A DNA stretch of 64,000 bases, taken from Cruorifilaria tuberocauda. Its lineage: Eukaryota > Nematoda > Chromadorea > Rhabditida > Onchocercidae. The stretch covers positions 1 through 64,000 of the forward strand of contig JABVXU010000101.1 of NCBI GenBank assembly GCA_013365365.1. The letters are read 5' to 3'. Positions 13,901 to 27,800 of the stretch are shown here, in pieces; the first letter of the stretch is position 1, and each line of letters opens with the position of its first letter. Under the pieces are notes generated by a model. That model saw only the letters and a program-made list of their open reading frames with translations, was not told where the DNA came from and ran no database searches. Position numbers and translations under genes: made by a program.

Positions 13901-16900
13901 ATGAAAAAAAAGGTATTTTAATCATAAAATTTAAATTATACCAATTTGATTCTGATTTTTGACTTTTTATATAATTACTTTTTTACTTACTTTTTAATTA
14001 GTTACTTTTTTCGATTTCAATATTTTGATCTCACATTAATTTTCTTATTTTTTTAATTTCATTAATTAATTTTTATATGAAACATTTTCGTTTGATACGG
14101 CTGCGGCATGTTTTGCAACAATTACTGGTGGACCAGTTTGGGCTATTTTATACTACACTGCAAATTTACTCTATACTTGCATCGGTCCTATGGTTTGTGT
14201 AAATTAACTCATTTGAAATATGATTTCTTATAAGTAAATTTATATCATCATTTTAAAATAACTTATTATACAATCATCGTATCATGCATTATACAATCAA
14301 TAATTTATATGGTATTCGTTGACTTTTCTGAAAGAATCCAAATAAATACGCTAAAACTATTAACATGTCATTTAGAATTCAGTTTATGAAACATTTAGTT
14401 TAAATATACTAAATTTTTGCAGCAAAGAACAAATCTCAAATTCTAATAGTCTATATGGTTTCAACTAAATATAAGTGAGAAGAAAAAGTGAATTGAGAAT
14501 GTGTAAAAGCCCAAAACTTAGTTATACAAATTAAGTTCAATTGCTTTTAAGTATCTCAAGAAAAGACAATCTATTATCTGACTTGAAATCTAAAATTGTA
14601 ATTAAATCACGAAGGCATTGTAAGTTTTCTTATCAAATTTATCCTAAAACAATATAATTTAAATATATCAAATATATCATTGATTTACAAAGATTATTGG
14701 ATAGCTTAAAATAATGTAGATAATCATGATGATAAAAAGCTTAAATAATTTATCAGAATTTTAATTTACCATATTTAATAGAAATATCTAAGGTTTTATC
14801 ATAGAATAAGATGATATTAAACTACCATAGTCCACTAACTTTATCGTATTATCGTTACACAGTATAGTATTACGATAAAATATCGTAGTACAATATTATT
14901 GCTGAATATTATTATTTAATCGTATAATAATTAATTATTGCTTTTCAGGTTATTCTGTTGACATTCATTTACAATTCATTTGTGGAGGAATTTGCGTTCG
15001 TGGAACGATTTCGAATACTTTTATTATCTTTGCTGTGTGTTGTATTTGCCACAACAGGTCTTCTGCTTTGCATGCCTGTTAGTTACTTATCATTTAAAAT
15101 AAATTTCTTTTTAATCTGAAATCCTTGATTATTGTATGATATAATAAATAAGAATTTAACTGTTAAATTTTTTATTAATTGATTGGAGTAAGATTACTTA
15201 TTTTCTGTTTTTGATATATACACTTCATTAACTTATCCTAGAATTCTGATTTTACTATTTTGATTTTGTAATATTTGTGTAATCTTTCAAGATATGTAAA
15301 TCTAGTTTTTATTAGAAGCGTATTAGACGTACCGAATCTAATGTTTACGTTTGGAAGACGTGAAAGCTTATTAATAACGTTGTAAATTTATGCAATATTT
15401 TTAGATGGGTACATCATTTTCTACTTTATTACAATACGTTTCACAATCATCAATCACCCAATTGTTCCTATTTATTTCTGTTTTCTTCATTTATGGTAAA
15501 TAGTTTTTTAGTTCTTTAACTTTGCATTTTAAATTTATGAATTGTTGCTTTTAAACTATTAAATTGAAATTATTAATAGATATATCTGGGAGGATTAAGA
15601 AAATGAAATCATCATGGTGTCATCATCATAGTCGAGATGATAATAATATCACTTTGACATAAAATATGATTAGATAAAATAGAGTAGCATTTGGATCGAT
15701 ATCAAGAATTATTTTGCGGAAAATCACAGTACACATGTAATAGATGAGATTACAAAAGAATACTGTACCAAATTGTTTAAATAATTCTGTTCATTCATTG
15801 TGCAATCAATTTAAACTATCAGATCAGTGTTAAACATAAGAAGTATGAAATTCATTTAAAAATAAATTTCAATTAAATTAATTAAAATTATTCATTTAGG
15901 ATGGTATAATTTGGATACTGATATACGAATAATGCTTAATACTAGCAACGCTCATTCACTGCTAGCATTTTTACTCGGTGCAACAAGTCCTTTATATACA
16001 ATTTTGCTTTTTACATCTGTACCAGCATTCCTTGTGGTTTGTCATTTCGAATTATATTTCAATTCTTATTATATTTGCAATTTTTTAATTCTTTATTTAA
16101 CATTTTATTTTAGTTTAATTTTCAAAATAATCATCATTTTTTAAGTGATTACTTTTTGAGGAATTAGATAATGGTGTTAAATTTTATTCAAAAATTTTAG
16201 GCAAAATTAGTAAGTGTATTTGATTTACTGATGAGTGGAATGGATATCGAAAAGCATATCGATTATGGTACAGCATTTATATCATCATCAAAAATATTGA
16301 ATCGTTTCTTTGGATATTTGATATTGCTTGGACCAACTACAATTATCATCATTTTTGCTTTTGTCGCATTTTACATCAATGTTATTCTATACAGAATGGT
16401 AATAATTTGATCAATTCGAGAAATCATTTCATATTTTTAGCATTCAATAATTTTAAATGGAAAACTTTTGATTATATTTCTATTTTATATAAATTTCCAT
16501 GTTTGAATTTCGTCTAAATTATCATCGAATGTAATATGTGTAATAAAAAGCTCCAAATAGTATTAAACATTTATTACAAAATCAATTTATGTAATGAAAT
16601 TATTGGACCGTAATTAATTAGTATATAGTGATTTGTTTTCAGATTATTTCAGAATGTTTTTATAGTATTTTCTATCATTTCATAATATTTTATATTTCGT
16701 ATTATTTTGTTATTTATTTAGCTTATGTTGCTTTATTTAATTTATTTATATCCTGTATTATTAATTAATTTCTATTAAATATATTTAGGTTTTATATTAT
16801 TTTTTATTTATATTATAGTAAATTTAAATTTATATATTATCTTTTTATACTACTTCAGCGTTCATAATTAATTTTAAAATAGAACTGAAGTATATATATT

Positions 16901-18761
16901 TATCAGGACAGATTGAAAATACATAATTAATAATGAAATATTTCAGCCATTGGGTACCATCATGGATGCAACAACAGATTGGATTTCGCATACTTCACTT
17001 AGACAGGTGAAAGATGTTTCTTATTTTTAAAAAATATACTTTCTTTAAGTTTCACGTAAAATTTAAATTTGAATTATTTCATTCATTCGTTCCTTTTTTT
17101 GGAGAAGATGAATAATCATACTATTAAGAAGGAAAAAATGAAGAAATCTTAGATTAGCAAAATTTGTTTAAAATAAAAATCTAGCTAATATATACTAATA
17201 ACAAAGAAACGTCTAGTTTGAATGTTGTTGATTGTGTAAAAATCTAATTTATTATTGAATGTTATTGATTAAGAAAAAACTCCAAACTGCAAATTACAAA
17301 AGTGATTAAATTATCATTACAGATGAAATTACAGAAATTACAGAAATGCTTTTTCTTCATTGTTTCATTCTCAATTAATTTATTTGTCAGACAACAAGCC
17401 CAAAACCGGCACCGATCTCGCATCATATTTTCACCTCTTTTTTCAACGTTTCTTATCGAACTGCACTCTACGTCATATTTGTTGCTGAAATATTCGTTGG
17501 AATCGTTATATTTTTCCTTTTTATTGGGTAAATTTTATTTGTTTAATAATTAATAAATTTTTTTATTAAGGAAAATTTATTTGATTAAAATTATAATTAT
17601 AATATATAAAATTATAATTCATTTATTTTATTTATTCAATTTGGTTACTTCAAATAATCGACAAAATTTTATCAAAATACAAAATTATGATTTACTAAGG
17701 AATATTATAATTTCTATTGCGAACATTACTTATCATTTCAATATAGTCAATAAAAGTTTCTTGATCAGTAAAGAATCAGTAAAACTATTTTCAAGATATT
17801 GAAATGATAAAATGATATGCAAGTTAGGAAAATAGAGAAAAAACTTGATTTTTTTTCACAATTTAGTTTTTTTTCATTAAGTTTTTAATTTCATATTCAA
17901 TTTTTCAATTTTTAGCAATGTATTTTACGTTCGTCTTGCTAACAATAGCTCCACTATAGCAGCAGCAGGTAATTTTCGTACTATATTATTTCTTGGCCTC
18001 TTAACATTCCACATTTTATCACTGATTGAATTACGCTGGGCATTGAAGCGATGGGATCATTCGTCCAGGTAAATTCAAATTTACTTTTTTACATAATGAA
18101 TCATCGACAGATAGCTAACTCTTAATTTGATTCCAGCTAAATAATCGTATAAAATTACTGTAAAATGTTATGAAATTTTGAGGAATTACACATTAGGGAA
18201 AAATAACTTCTCTACGACATCGATTTGTTCTTGAATTTATTATCCATTGATTCAAAGATTTTGATAACAATAAGTATTTGTTAAAGTGATCATTTATTGC
18301 ATATTTTATTAATACATTTAGGAAATAAGCAGTATCTAATTGCAATAATTTGCTAATATTCAAAGAAAAATTCAAACCAATCGATATTGTTATAGTTAAA
18401 CACTGTGTGTAATTAATTGATAAAAACTGAAAAATTTTTTAAATTCAGATTAACAATGTATATAGCAGTTGCAACGATAGAAATGGCCTTCTTGAACGGT
18501 TATATGTGGGTTGCTGCGGTGAACCATTCGTGGGGTTTGAATTATCAACCGTTTTTGGTGATTTTCGTTAATACTTTCATTCGGGGTATTATGATTGCTA
18601 TTGTGATAGCAATACGCTGGAATATGGCGGAAATGTCACATCCAACTCGTACACGTGACGCTATTGAAATTTATGATGCAACTGCGGATTTGGATAATGA
18701 CGCTGATCATGAAGATGATGTGCCGACCATTTATGAAATGCAACGTGATGTTTTTGCGTGA
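7460..18761 (+). CDS. Divergent SLC6-family membrane protein (atypical sodium:neurotransmitter symporter)
   Basis: Proposed exons: 7460-7525, 7699-7874, 10467-10701, 11197-11367, 11602-11782, 12865-12996, 13598-13688, 14137-14192 (5' edge uncertain), 14949-15077, 15405-15495, 15900-16036, 16201-16398, 16947-17006, 17391-17527, 17916-18068, 18449-18761. All junctions are GT/AG and in phase. The product is about 775 residues with roughly 12 hydrophobic segments, plus an acidic C-terminal tail. SLC6 hallmarks are recognisable: the TM1-TM2 loop ending GAGPVLTFARIAPIASG, ITCDHSYNDHLC before the long extracellular loop, ILIYASSR after TM6, VWAILYY at TM8 and GWYNLDTDIRIML after TM10. Ion-site residues look altered: the WRFPY-type TM1 motif is absent and TM8 has TCIGPM where LeuT-type members have a G-L-D/S-S motif. 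Sodium-coupled transport is therefore doubtful and a transceptor role is possible. Atypical SLC6 proteins such as C. elegans SNF-12 are candidate relatives; I could not compare. The N-terminal exon(s) and start codon are unresolved. Confidence 0.75.
7884..7948. repeat. (TTA)n trinucleotide repeat beside a splice donor
   Basis: A run of about 20 ATT/TTA units starts within 10 bases of the GTAAAT donor at 7875. Read through, it gives poly-Leu on one strand and poly-Asn on the other; both are artefacts of an intronic repeat. Confidence 0.9.
8457..8652. repeat. 98-base perfect tandem duplication
   Basis: Two adjacent copies, 8457-8554 and 8555-8652, differ at one visible base (GAGCC versus GAGCT). 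They lie in an intron of the SLC6-like gene and suggest very recent slippage or an assembly duplication. Confidence 0.92.
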
Positions 18762-21700
18762 GAAATTTGTAGCAAACCTGTAATTTTGTTATGTTGTTTA
18801 TTTTTGATATCATACAATTGATTGTTTTATTTGTTTGCTAAAATGAATTGCAATATAAAATTACCGAAACATATGACATTGTCTGATCATTTCGACAAAA
18901 GCTTTCTTCTATAACACATTGTAATCAGACCATCGAATCATAGATTTATCGATTAATTGATTATTTGGTTGATTGATTTAACTAATTAGTGATTTAATTT
19001 AAACCATAAAAACTTAATTAATGTTAAAAATTCTTCACCAAAATCAGGTCAACATATTCAAATCGTAAAGCCAAATCTCATCCATCACAGTACTTTCATA
19101 ATACCTTAAAAGGACAGGCTGAAATAATTTCCGTCACAAAAATAAGTAAACCATTAATAAATTTGCATCCGTTTTATAATTGATGTGATCATAAGGTAAA
19201 CTTAGCCGGATATAAATTTCCCGGAAGAAATATATTAAAAATCATTGAAATATTTCGTTTCATTCATCTAACTTATTTAATTTTTCACTAATTTAATATA
19301 CGGAAATTAAATTTTAATTTACATAACTTTTACCTAACGATATATCAAACGAGGGAGCATTGCATTACTTCTTGCATATTTCATATAATTAAAAAGTAAA
19401 TTATTCAAAAGTTTAAAAGTTTTAGAGATTATAAAATTTCATTAATTTTATCATTTTTCATTTTTATTTTTACTGAATTATTTCATTCACTCGTCGTTCC
19501 CTTCGCCGTTCACTTTCTCAAGTAAACAAATTCTTATTTAAAATTAACTTTTCCCTTTGGAAAAACTGTTAGTTAAAGTGATAGATATCATTTTAACTTA
19601 TCTTTGTACTAAGTATGATAGGTTTAAAATTAGTAAAATAGTTCAGAAAAGGTAAGCTGATCAACGTATATTCTACGTGTAAAGAAGTTACTTAGAAAAT
19701 TTGAAATACTTTACTCCTGAAACGATTGTTTCCACTACAGTATTAATAATCAATATCTTGATATCACCCGGAATGGCATCATTTGGGACGGTTGTGTTCG
19801 TGGTGCTGTGTTGTTTGTTGTATTCTCTCCTCCTCTCTCTCCCTCTCTCTCGTGCAGATGCATTTTTTTGTCTTTACCGAGATTTTTTCCGGTAATATTG
19901 AAAAAGATGGAATACAAGTATTAATTAATTAGTATATCTCATCGTTAGTACTGTTTTTTGGAAGTATGCACCGGATTACTCTCATATTTAGGGATTATAT
20001 TCAGGGTATCGAGAAGGCATATTTTGATCGGAAATGTCATTATCGATTAGTTTGAATTATAAGTAGCTGTTACTGGTGTTTCTGGATTACATTGAAGAAT
20101 TGAATATTTGTAAAAATTGATGCAGATATTTTATCATGGAAATCTCGAACATCAAAAGAAAATTGTAATTGGAATAAGACATATTGAATCTTTACACTAT
20201 AACTGATCGTTTCAGTTATATACAATTTGGATTACTCGAAATTTTCATTATAAAATTAAGGTTTCACTCTTTTTCAGAAAACTTCGAATTCTCTTCATCC
20301 CTTTTCATTTGATGTATACCTCTCTCTCGCTTTTGTTTTTCTTGTTTACATTATTCCCTCGATTTTGTTCTTATTTCTTTCCTCTTTTTATGGATTTTAT
20401 GATTAGCTGGAAATTTTCTCAGAATTTGAGCCTTCTATGAATGATGCAAGAGACCAGCTATTGTGAGAAATCAATAATATTGTTGGAATGAAATTATAGG
20501 AGCAAGAAAGCAAGAGGAAGAGAGTGTGGGAAAAAGGGATGAAGCTGTTTGTGTATTTTTTTTCAAGAGACTGGTTTCGCATAAAAGTGCTTTTTCTTCG
20601 TTTTAACTTTAGGATTTTACTTATTTCGAAATTTTTGAGTTCTTGCAAAATAGTCATGCAGTCTCTGAAAGGATAAAAGTTGTGAATTATATCTATCAAG
20701 TTTTTTATAATCTTAATTTTACAATTATATAGAAAAAATTAAGCAGTTTTTTTCGTGAGTAATGTGATGGCGATTCCAGAAAGTTTCAAACTTCAGGTTT
20801 CGTTGCTAAGCTAAGATATCACTATTAACTTATTTAAACGACAAATGAAAAGTAATATTTAAGTAATTGGATCGTAAACTTCCTATTTCATTAGAAAAAG
20901 GAATTTATAGAATTAAAGGCTAAAAAGTCAGAGTCAACAAAAATGTTTAATTACATATTATACATGATCAATTTCCATAATATCAGCTCTCGAACCTTCA
21001 GTATTCTTATCTGCAAGTGTTATCAAATCAAACAATTTTTCTGTACTGTTTTTGAGGAAAACGAAAGGCAGGGAAGAAAGTGTTTCGTTGAATAATTTCA
21101 ATGACTGTTTCTTCATCAACATGAGAACTAGTTTCTTTTCCATATTAGCAAGTAATGATACCCAAAAAAGAACTGTAGATGTTTGATTTTTTTATAACTA
21201 TTCTGCATGTCAAATTTTCTGTTCCATTATGAAGGGCATAACACTTTTGTTAAATTTTTGTGGTAAAATATGAAAATTTCCATCCTACTAATGATGATGT
21301 TTTTCAAACAGCTATAATTTTAATTTGATATTAAAACCGGAAATCAGAGCTTTAATCAGATTATGGAATCAAAAGTGGCACTGCTGTTTTGAAGTTTCAC
21401 TCATCAGATTTTCGTAAACATATCCTCTTTTTCGTCCGTTCTTTCATATTTATTTGGTTACTAAGCTTTTTAGTTTCTTCATCATTAAAATGCTTTTTTT
21501 CTTTGCCCCTTTAGTTGTTTCAGTTAATTGTAATTTAGCTCAGAACTGGCAATGATCTAGATACTGTTTATGTAAATATTCTTTATGCCGTGTGTACTGA
21601 TTTCTGATTATAATGCAATTCGTCTATTTACCATGACTCGCTAGTGTCTTAACAATTGTTCATCATATACACTGCTGAGAAAAGAGAAAAAAATGTCAGT

Positions 21701-21854
21701 GGTGATATATCCCTTCCAGTGAGCAGTCTTATTATTTATACATATCCAGCGTTATTTGCTCTGAATCGTAAAGTATCATCATTATATGTTTTAAATTTGC
21801 TACATTTTCAAGGAATCTGTTCGTTTCATCCAATTGTCAGTCAGTTCCACAGTC
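18762..21854. other. Intergenic region upstream of the MLF gene
   Basis: About 3.1 kb, mostly AT-rich. Its one protein-like piece is at 19773-19891 (listed separately). Other open frames, including minus-strand ones at 20403-20699 and 20958-21143, show no recognisable motif or paired splice signals. The promoter of the MLF gene presumably lies here. Confidence 0.5.
19773..19891 (+). other. Candidate signal-peptide exon
   Basis: An ATG opens 39 codons beginning MASFGTVVFVVLCCLLYSLL, followed by a leucine/serine stretch and SRADA. This is a textbook signal peptide with a possible cleavage site after ADA. The frame reaches a GTAATA donor in phase 2. No acceptor lies close to the ATG and I found no matching downstream exon. 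CT-rich DNA can imitate hydrophobic leaders, so this is weak. Confidence 0.2.
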
Positions 21855-24800
21855 ATGTTTGATGGTGATCCATTTGGCTTTGGGTAAGTGTTTCAATAAT
21901 TGTTTTTAATTTGAAATTATTAGTCAGTTCTTAATTTGATTGCTGTATTATCTCATCATTGAATTATTGATATGTTTATTTGGGTTTTCATTTGTTAATT
22001 TGATTGTTCTTCTTATTTTATTTTTATTTTTGTTTATTTGTTTTACTGAACCAATGTGATTTGACTTTATTAGTTAACTATTAGACCTATTTCCAAATTA
22101 ATTAAATAAAAATATATAGTTCCAAATTAATTAGATAAATTAAATTAATAAATTAATTTATATATATATATATATAATCAGTGGATTTATGTGTCAAAAG
22201 GTGGATTAGTGATGACAAAGTGGATCATTTTCTCATAATACTTGTTTACGATGTAGTTACGAATGTTGCACCTTAACAGTGATAATTGATTGCATCAGCA
22301 CTGCATAGATGCATAGATTGGGACGTGATATTGGAGGATGATTGGTATTTTACTTTTTAATTTCTCCGAAGCGTTTTAAGTAGCATTAAAAGGCCGGTGA
22401 AAGTTTCATTAGATACATGAATTATCAAACAGCAATTCAAATTCTCTAGATTTTACTTTGAAATTTTTAATAAGGAGTTAAATTTACTCATTTGTGAACT
22501 TAATATGTAATGAAGTCTGATATGATTACCTATTGATAATTATCGTTCAATTTTGAAACATGGCTGAAAATGGCTTTCATAGATTTCATTGTGGATGTAA
22601 TTTCTTGAATATCTTACGCTTTAACATATGCTTGAAAAATTCGCTAATAACATTTGAACATTATTTACTGAAGTTGATATGGGTGAAGTATATGATGAAA
22701 TGAATATGAAATTGTGAATGAAACATGAGTTTCTTTTTGTGAGGTAATAAAAGGAATAAGATATTGTTATTAATAATTATTGGTACCAGATTAGTTTACT
22801 GTGTGAACTGAGTAATGGCGAAAAATAATCGCGTTTTTCATTATCATCATTTATAAAAATGAAGCTTTTGAGTTACCTGATTAGTATTATATTGCGCCAT
22901 AAAATTTCTGAGTAATGATTTGAAAGAGAAAAAAGAACCATTCGGGGTGGTAATTCTTTATATTAGCATATCCAGTGCAAGTATATCTCGTACTATCGAT
23001 TAGATTTTCATCAAATAAGTGCGATCATTAGTTTTCACGACTTACGATTTTAATTTGAACTATCAACTGGTATACTGTTTCGCGGTTTTGACGTCACATA
23101 ACTTGACTAGGGACTTTTTTTACAGCGATGAGAAAAATTTTGTTTTTCTTTCCTTTTGGTATTTCAGAATATGTTTCATTGCTTCAAAAAAAAAACTGTA
23201 CTGATGGAGTTAATGAGGGGACAATCTCTAAAAATACCGATAAAGTTTCAGTATATAGTATAATTATCGCATAAATTTATAATTTTTAATCAGTAGAAAG
23301 AGGAGAGATGAAGGAAGAGCAATATCAATTTTTGAAAAATATGATGAAACCTGTTTGTGGAGCAGTGTTGTAATCTTAATTGTTTCAATTAATACCTCAT
23401 GCTTTGTTGATGAAAGATTGAAAACAAGTATTTGCCGGCATATATATATAATGTCTGCTGACATTTATAGATTATTTGCAAGTAAATTGGTTGTGAGTTT
23501 CTGCGTAAACGTGTGCTTAAATATTATTCACTAAGATATGGTATATTATAGCCAACGTCAAATATTTAGTGCACGGCTACATTGCAGGTTTGAATTTTTG
23601 TAAACTTGACAAGTTATCGCTTGCTAGTTTTCTGAATATGCTTTACTATGATTAAATTTCATTCAAAGTATTCAAATTTCAATGCTATGTATAGAAAAAG
23701 ATTAGTTCCTTATAATGATATCCTTATACAAAGAAGATCGGTGGGAAATCGTCCCTAATAGTTTAAGCAGTTTGATATTCTTTGGGTAATAGAAGTATGT
23801 GCATTGTCATTGAGATGATTATCCCGTTTAGATAATACTTATTATCTAACGTCACGATAATAAGTTTAATACGTTTTTTTTTCGAAGAAATTTTAAGCAA
23901 TAAATAACTTGAAATGAAGATAAAATAATGATTGAATTAAACTATTGGCGATTCTTCTAATTGATTTACGGTTGAAGTTTAAGTGATGAATAGCGGGTGG
24001 TGAAGACTGCATTGTTCCAGGATGGAAATATGTTTTTTGGTGGAATTTGTTTTAAAAAAAGATTGGTTGTTGTGGAGAAAAGTTTACGATTTTATATTTT
24101 TTCTTAAGTAATGATCAATGTTATGGATAATCATTATTTATGGAAATTAGGAAGGCCTAACATTTTAGTAATCAAATTGTTAGTGACAGGATGAATGAGC
24201 GAAGCAAGAAATGGAAGGTATGTAATGTATAATGTAACTAATTTGCTGTTTACGATGTAAATGGAACTAAACCGATTTCTGTTAACCTAGAGCAGGTTAG
24301 GTTTTACTGAAGGATCCTTTTCCACTCATTTTTGTTGTACCTCAGTGGATCTAGACAGATTCAATGTTCTTTTAATCTTCCATTAAAGGAGTTTTCATGT
24401 TTTTCTGCCCCAATGTCATCGAAAATTCTCGAAAATTTTGAAGTTGTCATAGACTTGTTCTCTTTGAACTGTTTTCTTTCTGCATTTCCTTGCTCCTGTA
24501 GTTCTGCCGTATTCCTTTCCTTCTCTTCTTCCAAATATTGATTTGAATTTATCTTTTTGTAGTTTCTCTCTTTCTTTCTCCACTTCTGCATATCTTTCTC
24601 GGTATCTTATTCTTCTAAATTGTGTCGCATTTTATTATTTTCTCATCTGTTATTTTTCATTATATATTCAAATTTCAATTTTGATTTTAGAAAAGGGATG
24701 TTTTCTCTTTAGTTATTTCCATTTTCCTCTTCAAAAAAATAGAAATATGTATAAATTTGAAGGATATGACATCAGCGATAAGACAACAGCATCTGATGAC

Positions 24801-27800
24801 TGTCAACTGATAGTTCACTGGGATAGTAAATTTCCAGTGGAATAATAGTTTAAAAAGATTAAACTGTATTATGAGGAAAAAAATAAGTGGCAGAGTGGAA
24901 GGAAGATAGAAGTTGAAAAAAATATGCATGCTAGCTTTTTACGGAGTTGGAAAAAACGTGCCTGAATGGAAGATTCACAGCATTAAAAGTGTAATAATAG
25001 TGAAGTATTATCATCAACGTGGATTAATAAGAATGATACTGTGGTGGTTATCGCTCTAATAATAATGACGTTTATTTATCCCTCAAGTGAAATTTGAGCA
25101 AAAGGGAGAACTTGGAAATGTTAATCTGATGGTAGTGGTTAACTGGTCGATGCAGTAACAGTTTGTATAACTGATTTGAAAGCTGGGATAGATGACTGGA
25201 TTCCCACTGAGAGAAGGCACGGAAAGTATGTTGAGTCGTATGATACATGTTATGTTCATTGATTTGGGGTTTTCACCTGGTATCAACTTTCTATTATTTC
25301 TACGTTGCTTTTTCTTGTTCATATGAACAATATTTTAATTGCTTCTTTTTCCTTGTAATCCTTATACGCATCGTTATAAAGATGAAATAAGTCATTGAAG
25401 AATTTCCCTGTTTCTGGACTGATTAAGCTGCTTTGAAATAAACAATCGTATATAATGTTTGATGATGAAATAAATGAGCATTGGAGAAATTTATGGAATT
25501 CATCACTGGTGAATCCTTATTTTTTGTCTTATGATGAGGAAGGAAGTCTATAATTCAAAGAAAAAATTGGAGAACATTTTAACTTATTGTGAATTTATCG
25601 ATATTTTCGCTTCCAGTGTATTTGTTGTACTTGAAACTGGAAATTCATATTTCGAAAAGTTAAAATTTACTAACAAATCAGCTTTACAAGTAGTTGGCTA
25701 ACTCTTCTCACGTTATATTTCTGTAAAATTTATGAAATGGTCTTGTTGAGATGAAGCAAAGAAGCTAGACTAAGGATGGAAATCTTCGAATATGAGATCT
25801 GGAAGACTTCATTTTGATTATTTCACCGATATGGCTCGATTAAGACGATTTTTTTTTTGGTTTATCTTAGGTTTAGATAAGTGTATGCTGTGTGTTTTTA
25901 AAAATTAAGATAGGGTGAAATAATATTGCATCAAGTGAAATTTACATATTTGAGAAAAAAAATACGGTATCCGATATAAATGTATATATTTAAAAGAGTT
26001 TTTGTCAATTTTTCATTTATTCTAACTGATTAACGATGAACAGACGTATGTCACAGGAAAGACGGTTAGTTGTATGTTAGTAGAATGGTTGAATGAACTG
26101 TTATTTAATTTATGATTAAGATTGGTCAGTTTGTATTTGCAGTAACACTTCAATAATAGTGATAGTTTTGAGGAAGAGGGTTTCGGATTAGGAATTAAGT
26201 TTTTGAAGAAAATCTTGGATATGACTATAGAAATTCTATATTTGTTCTCAAGATTTTGACATAAGATTCAGGAATCTAGATATAAATTCGAAATTAATAT
26301 ACTTGAAAGGAAATTTGCTGAATACTTTTATATCTTTAACGTGTGTAACAAAATGATCCTTTCCCTAATTCTTGCGATTTTATGCAGTTATCTAGTTTAA
26401 GTAGGTGTTAACGTTTTTCGTGATTTGACATAATGATTTAGTGATCGGCTTGCTCTTTTGCATTATAATTTGCTAATTAAAGAATTCGAGAACTTTCCTT
26501 CCAGTTCTAAATAATGATATGTTCTTTATTTTTTTTTAAAAATTCAAGATTGTCCATGCATCCTTACTCCACAGACTCATATTTCTAAAATCTTAATCAG
26601 AATAGACTAAGGTAAAATTCATTGTGAATCACCATAAAGATCCTGAACAAAGCTTTGTAACAGCTGAACGAAACTGATCATTAGCAAACATCAATATATT
26701 TTTTGTTTTCATGCATAAATTCTAGCGATGAAAATAAGAATATTTGCTTTCAGAAATATACATAACCAAGTAAGGCAACATATGCGCGAAATGGATCGAA
26801 TGACCAACGGGATGTTCGGTTCATTCTTCAACATGCACAGCCCGTTTGAAAGTGGTTTTTTCTTTCCTTTAGGATGTGTTCTTTATAATACAATTATAAT
26901 GTAGCTTTCCTTATTTTTCGGAAGTTACTTAGCTATTCCGTTGCCTCTCCTTGGGAGATTATTTTTACCTCCTTTTTTATTGATTTTAGTTCCTAAGATT
27001 TTTTATTAAATCTGGTGATTATAATTCCGGTCCCAATTAAGAAGTTATTATAAATGGATTTAAGGTTGGTTGTATGAAGTATAATTTGTTGAGGTATAAT
27101 GGGAGAGCCCGCGAGACCACGGCAAGGAAATGAGATGGCATTAATGGATCCATTCGGCTTTAACTTCTACGGTGGCATTATAAGACAAATGGTTCGCTGT
27201 TTTAATTTTTCCGTTTTGATTTGAATTCAAACAGATTTATTTTCTAACTGTCAATATTTATTTATGTTGACGTAAGGAATAAATATTTTGTTTCGCTTGT
27301 TTTCTAAGAAAACTGAAGTTATTTTGAATGAAATTTTAGGAGAATATGCAGGCACAAGCGATGAATGATCCAAATTCTCACGTGTTTTCCCATTCAACAA
27401 TGATTAGTTTCGATGGACGTAATGGTGGACAACCTCGAGTAGTCGAGAAATCAATCCGTAAAAGTGGTGATGTGAAGGAAACACGGTATTGCTTTAGTTC
27501 TAATGAATTTGTAGAGATTTAGTGATAATAATAATATTAATTTTATTTTTGAGAAATTTTATATCCACTAATGATTTACCTGAAAAAAACCTACTGGAAA
27601 ATACAGAATTCGTACAAATAAATGGCTTGATTCGTTGAGAAATTTTTACATTGAAAAGAAATCCTATCTAAAGCAGAAAAATGATTTGAATTTTAGACAT
27701 GCAATTCGAACAGGCGAGGGTGGTATAGGTGATAAACTCACTATCGGACATACAATAGGCGATCGTACTCACGTCATAGAAAAGAAACGTGATCGTGATG

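Noticed and set aside
20403..21143. Minus-strand frames upstream of the MLF gene
   Set aside because: No domain, no matching splice signals, and composition like the surrounding AT-rich DNA.
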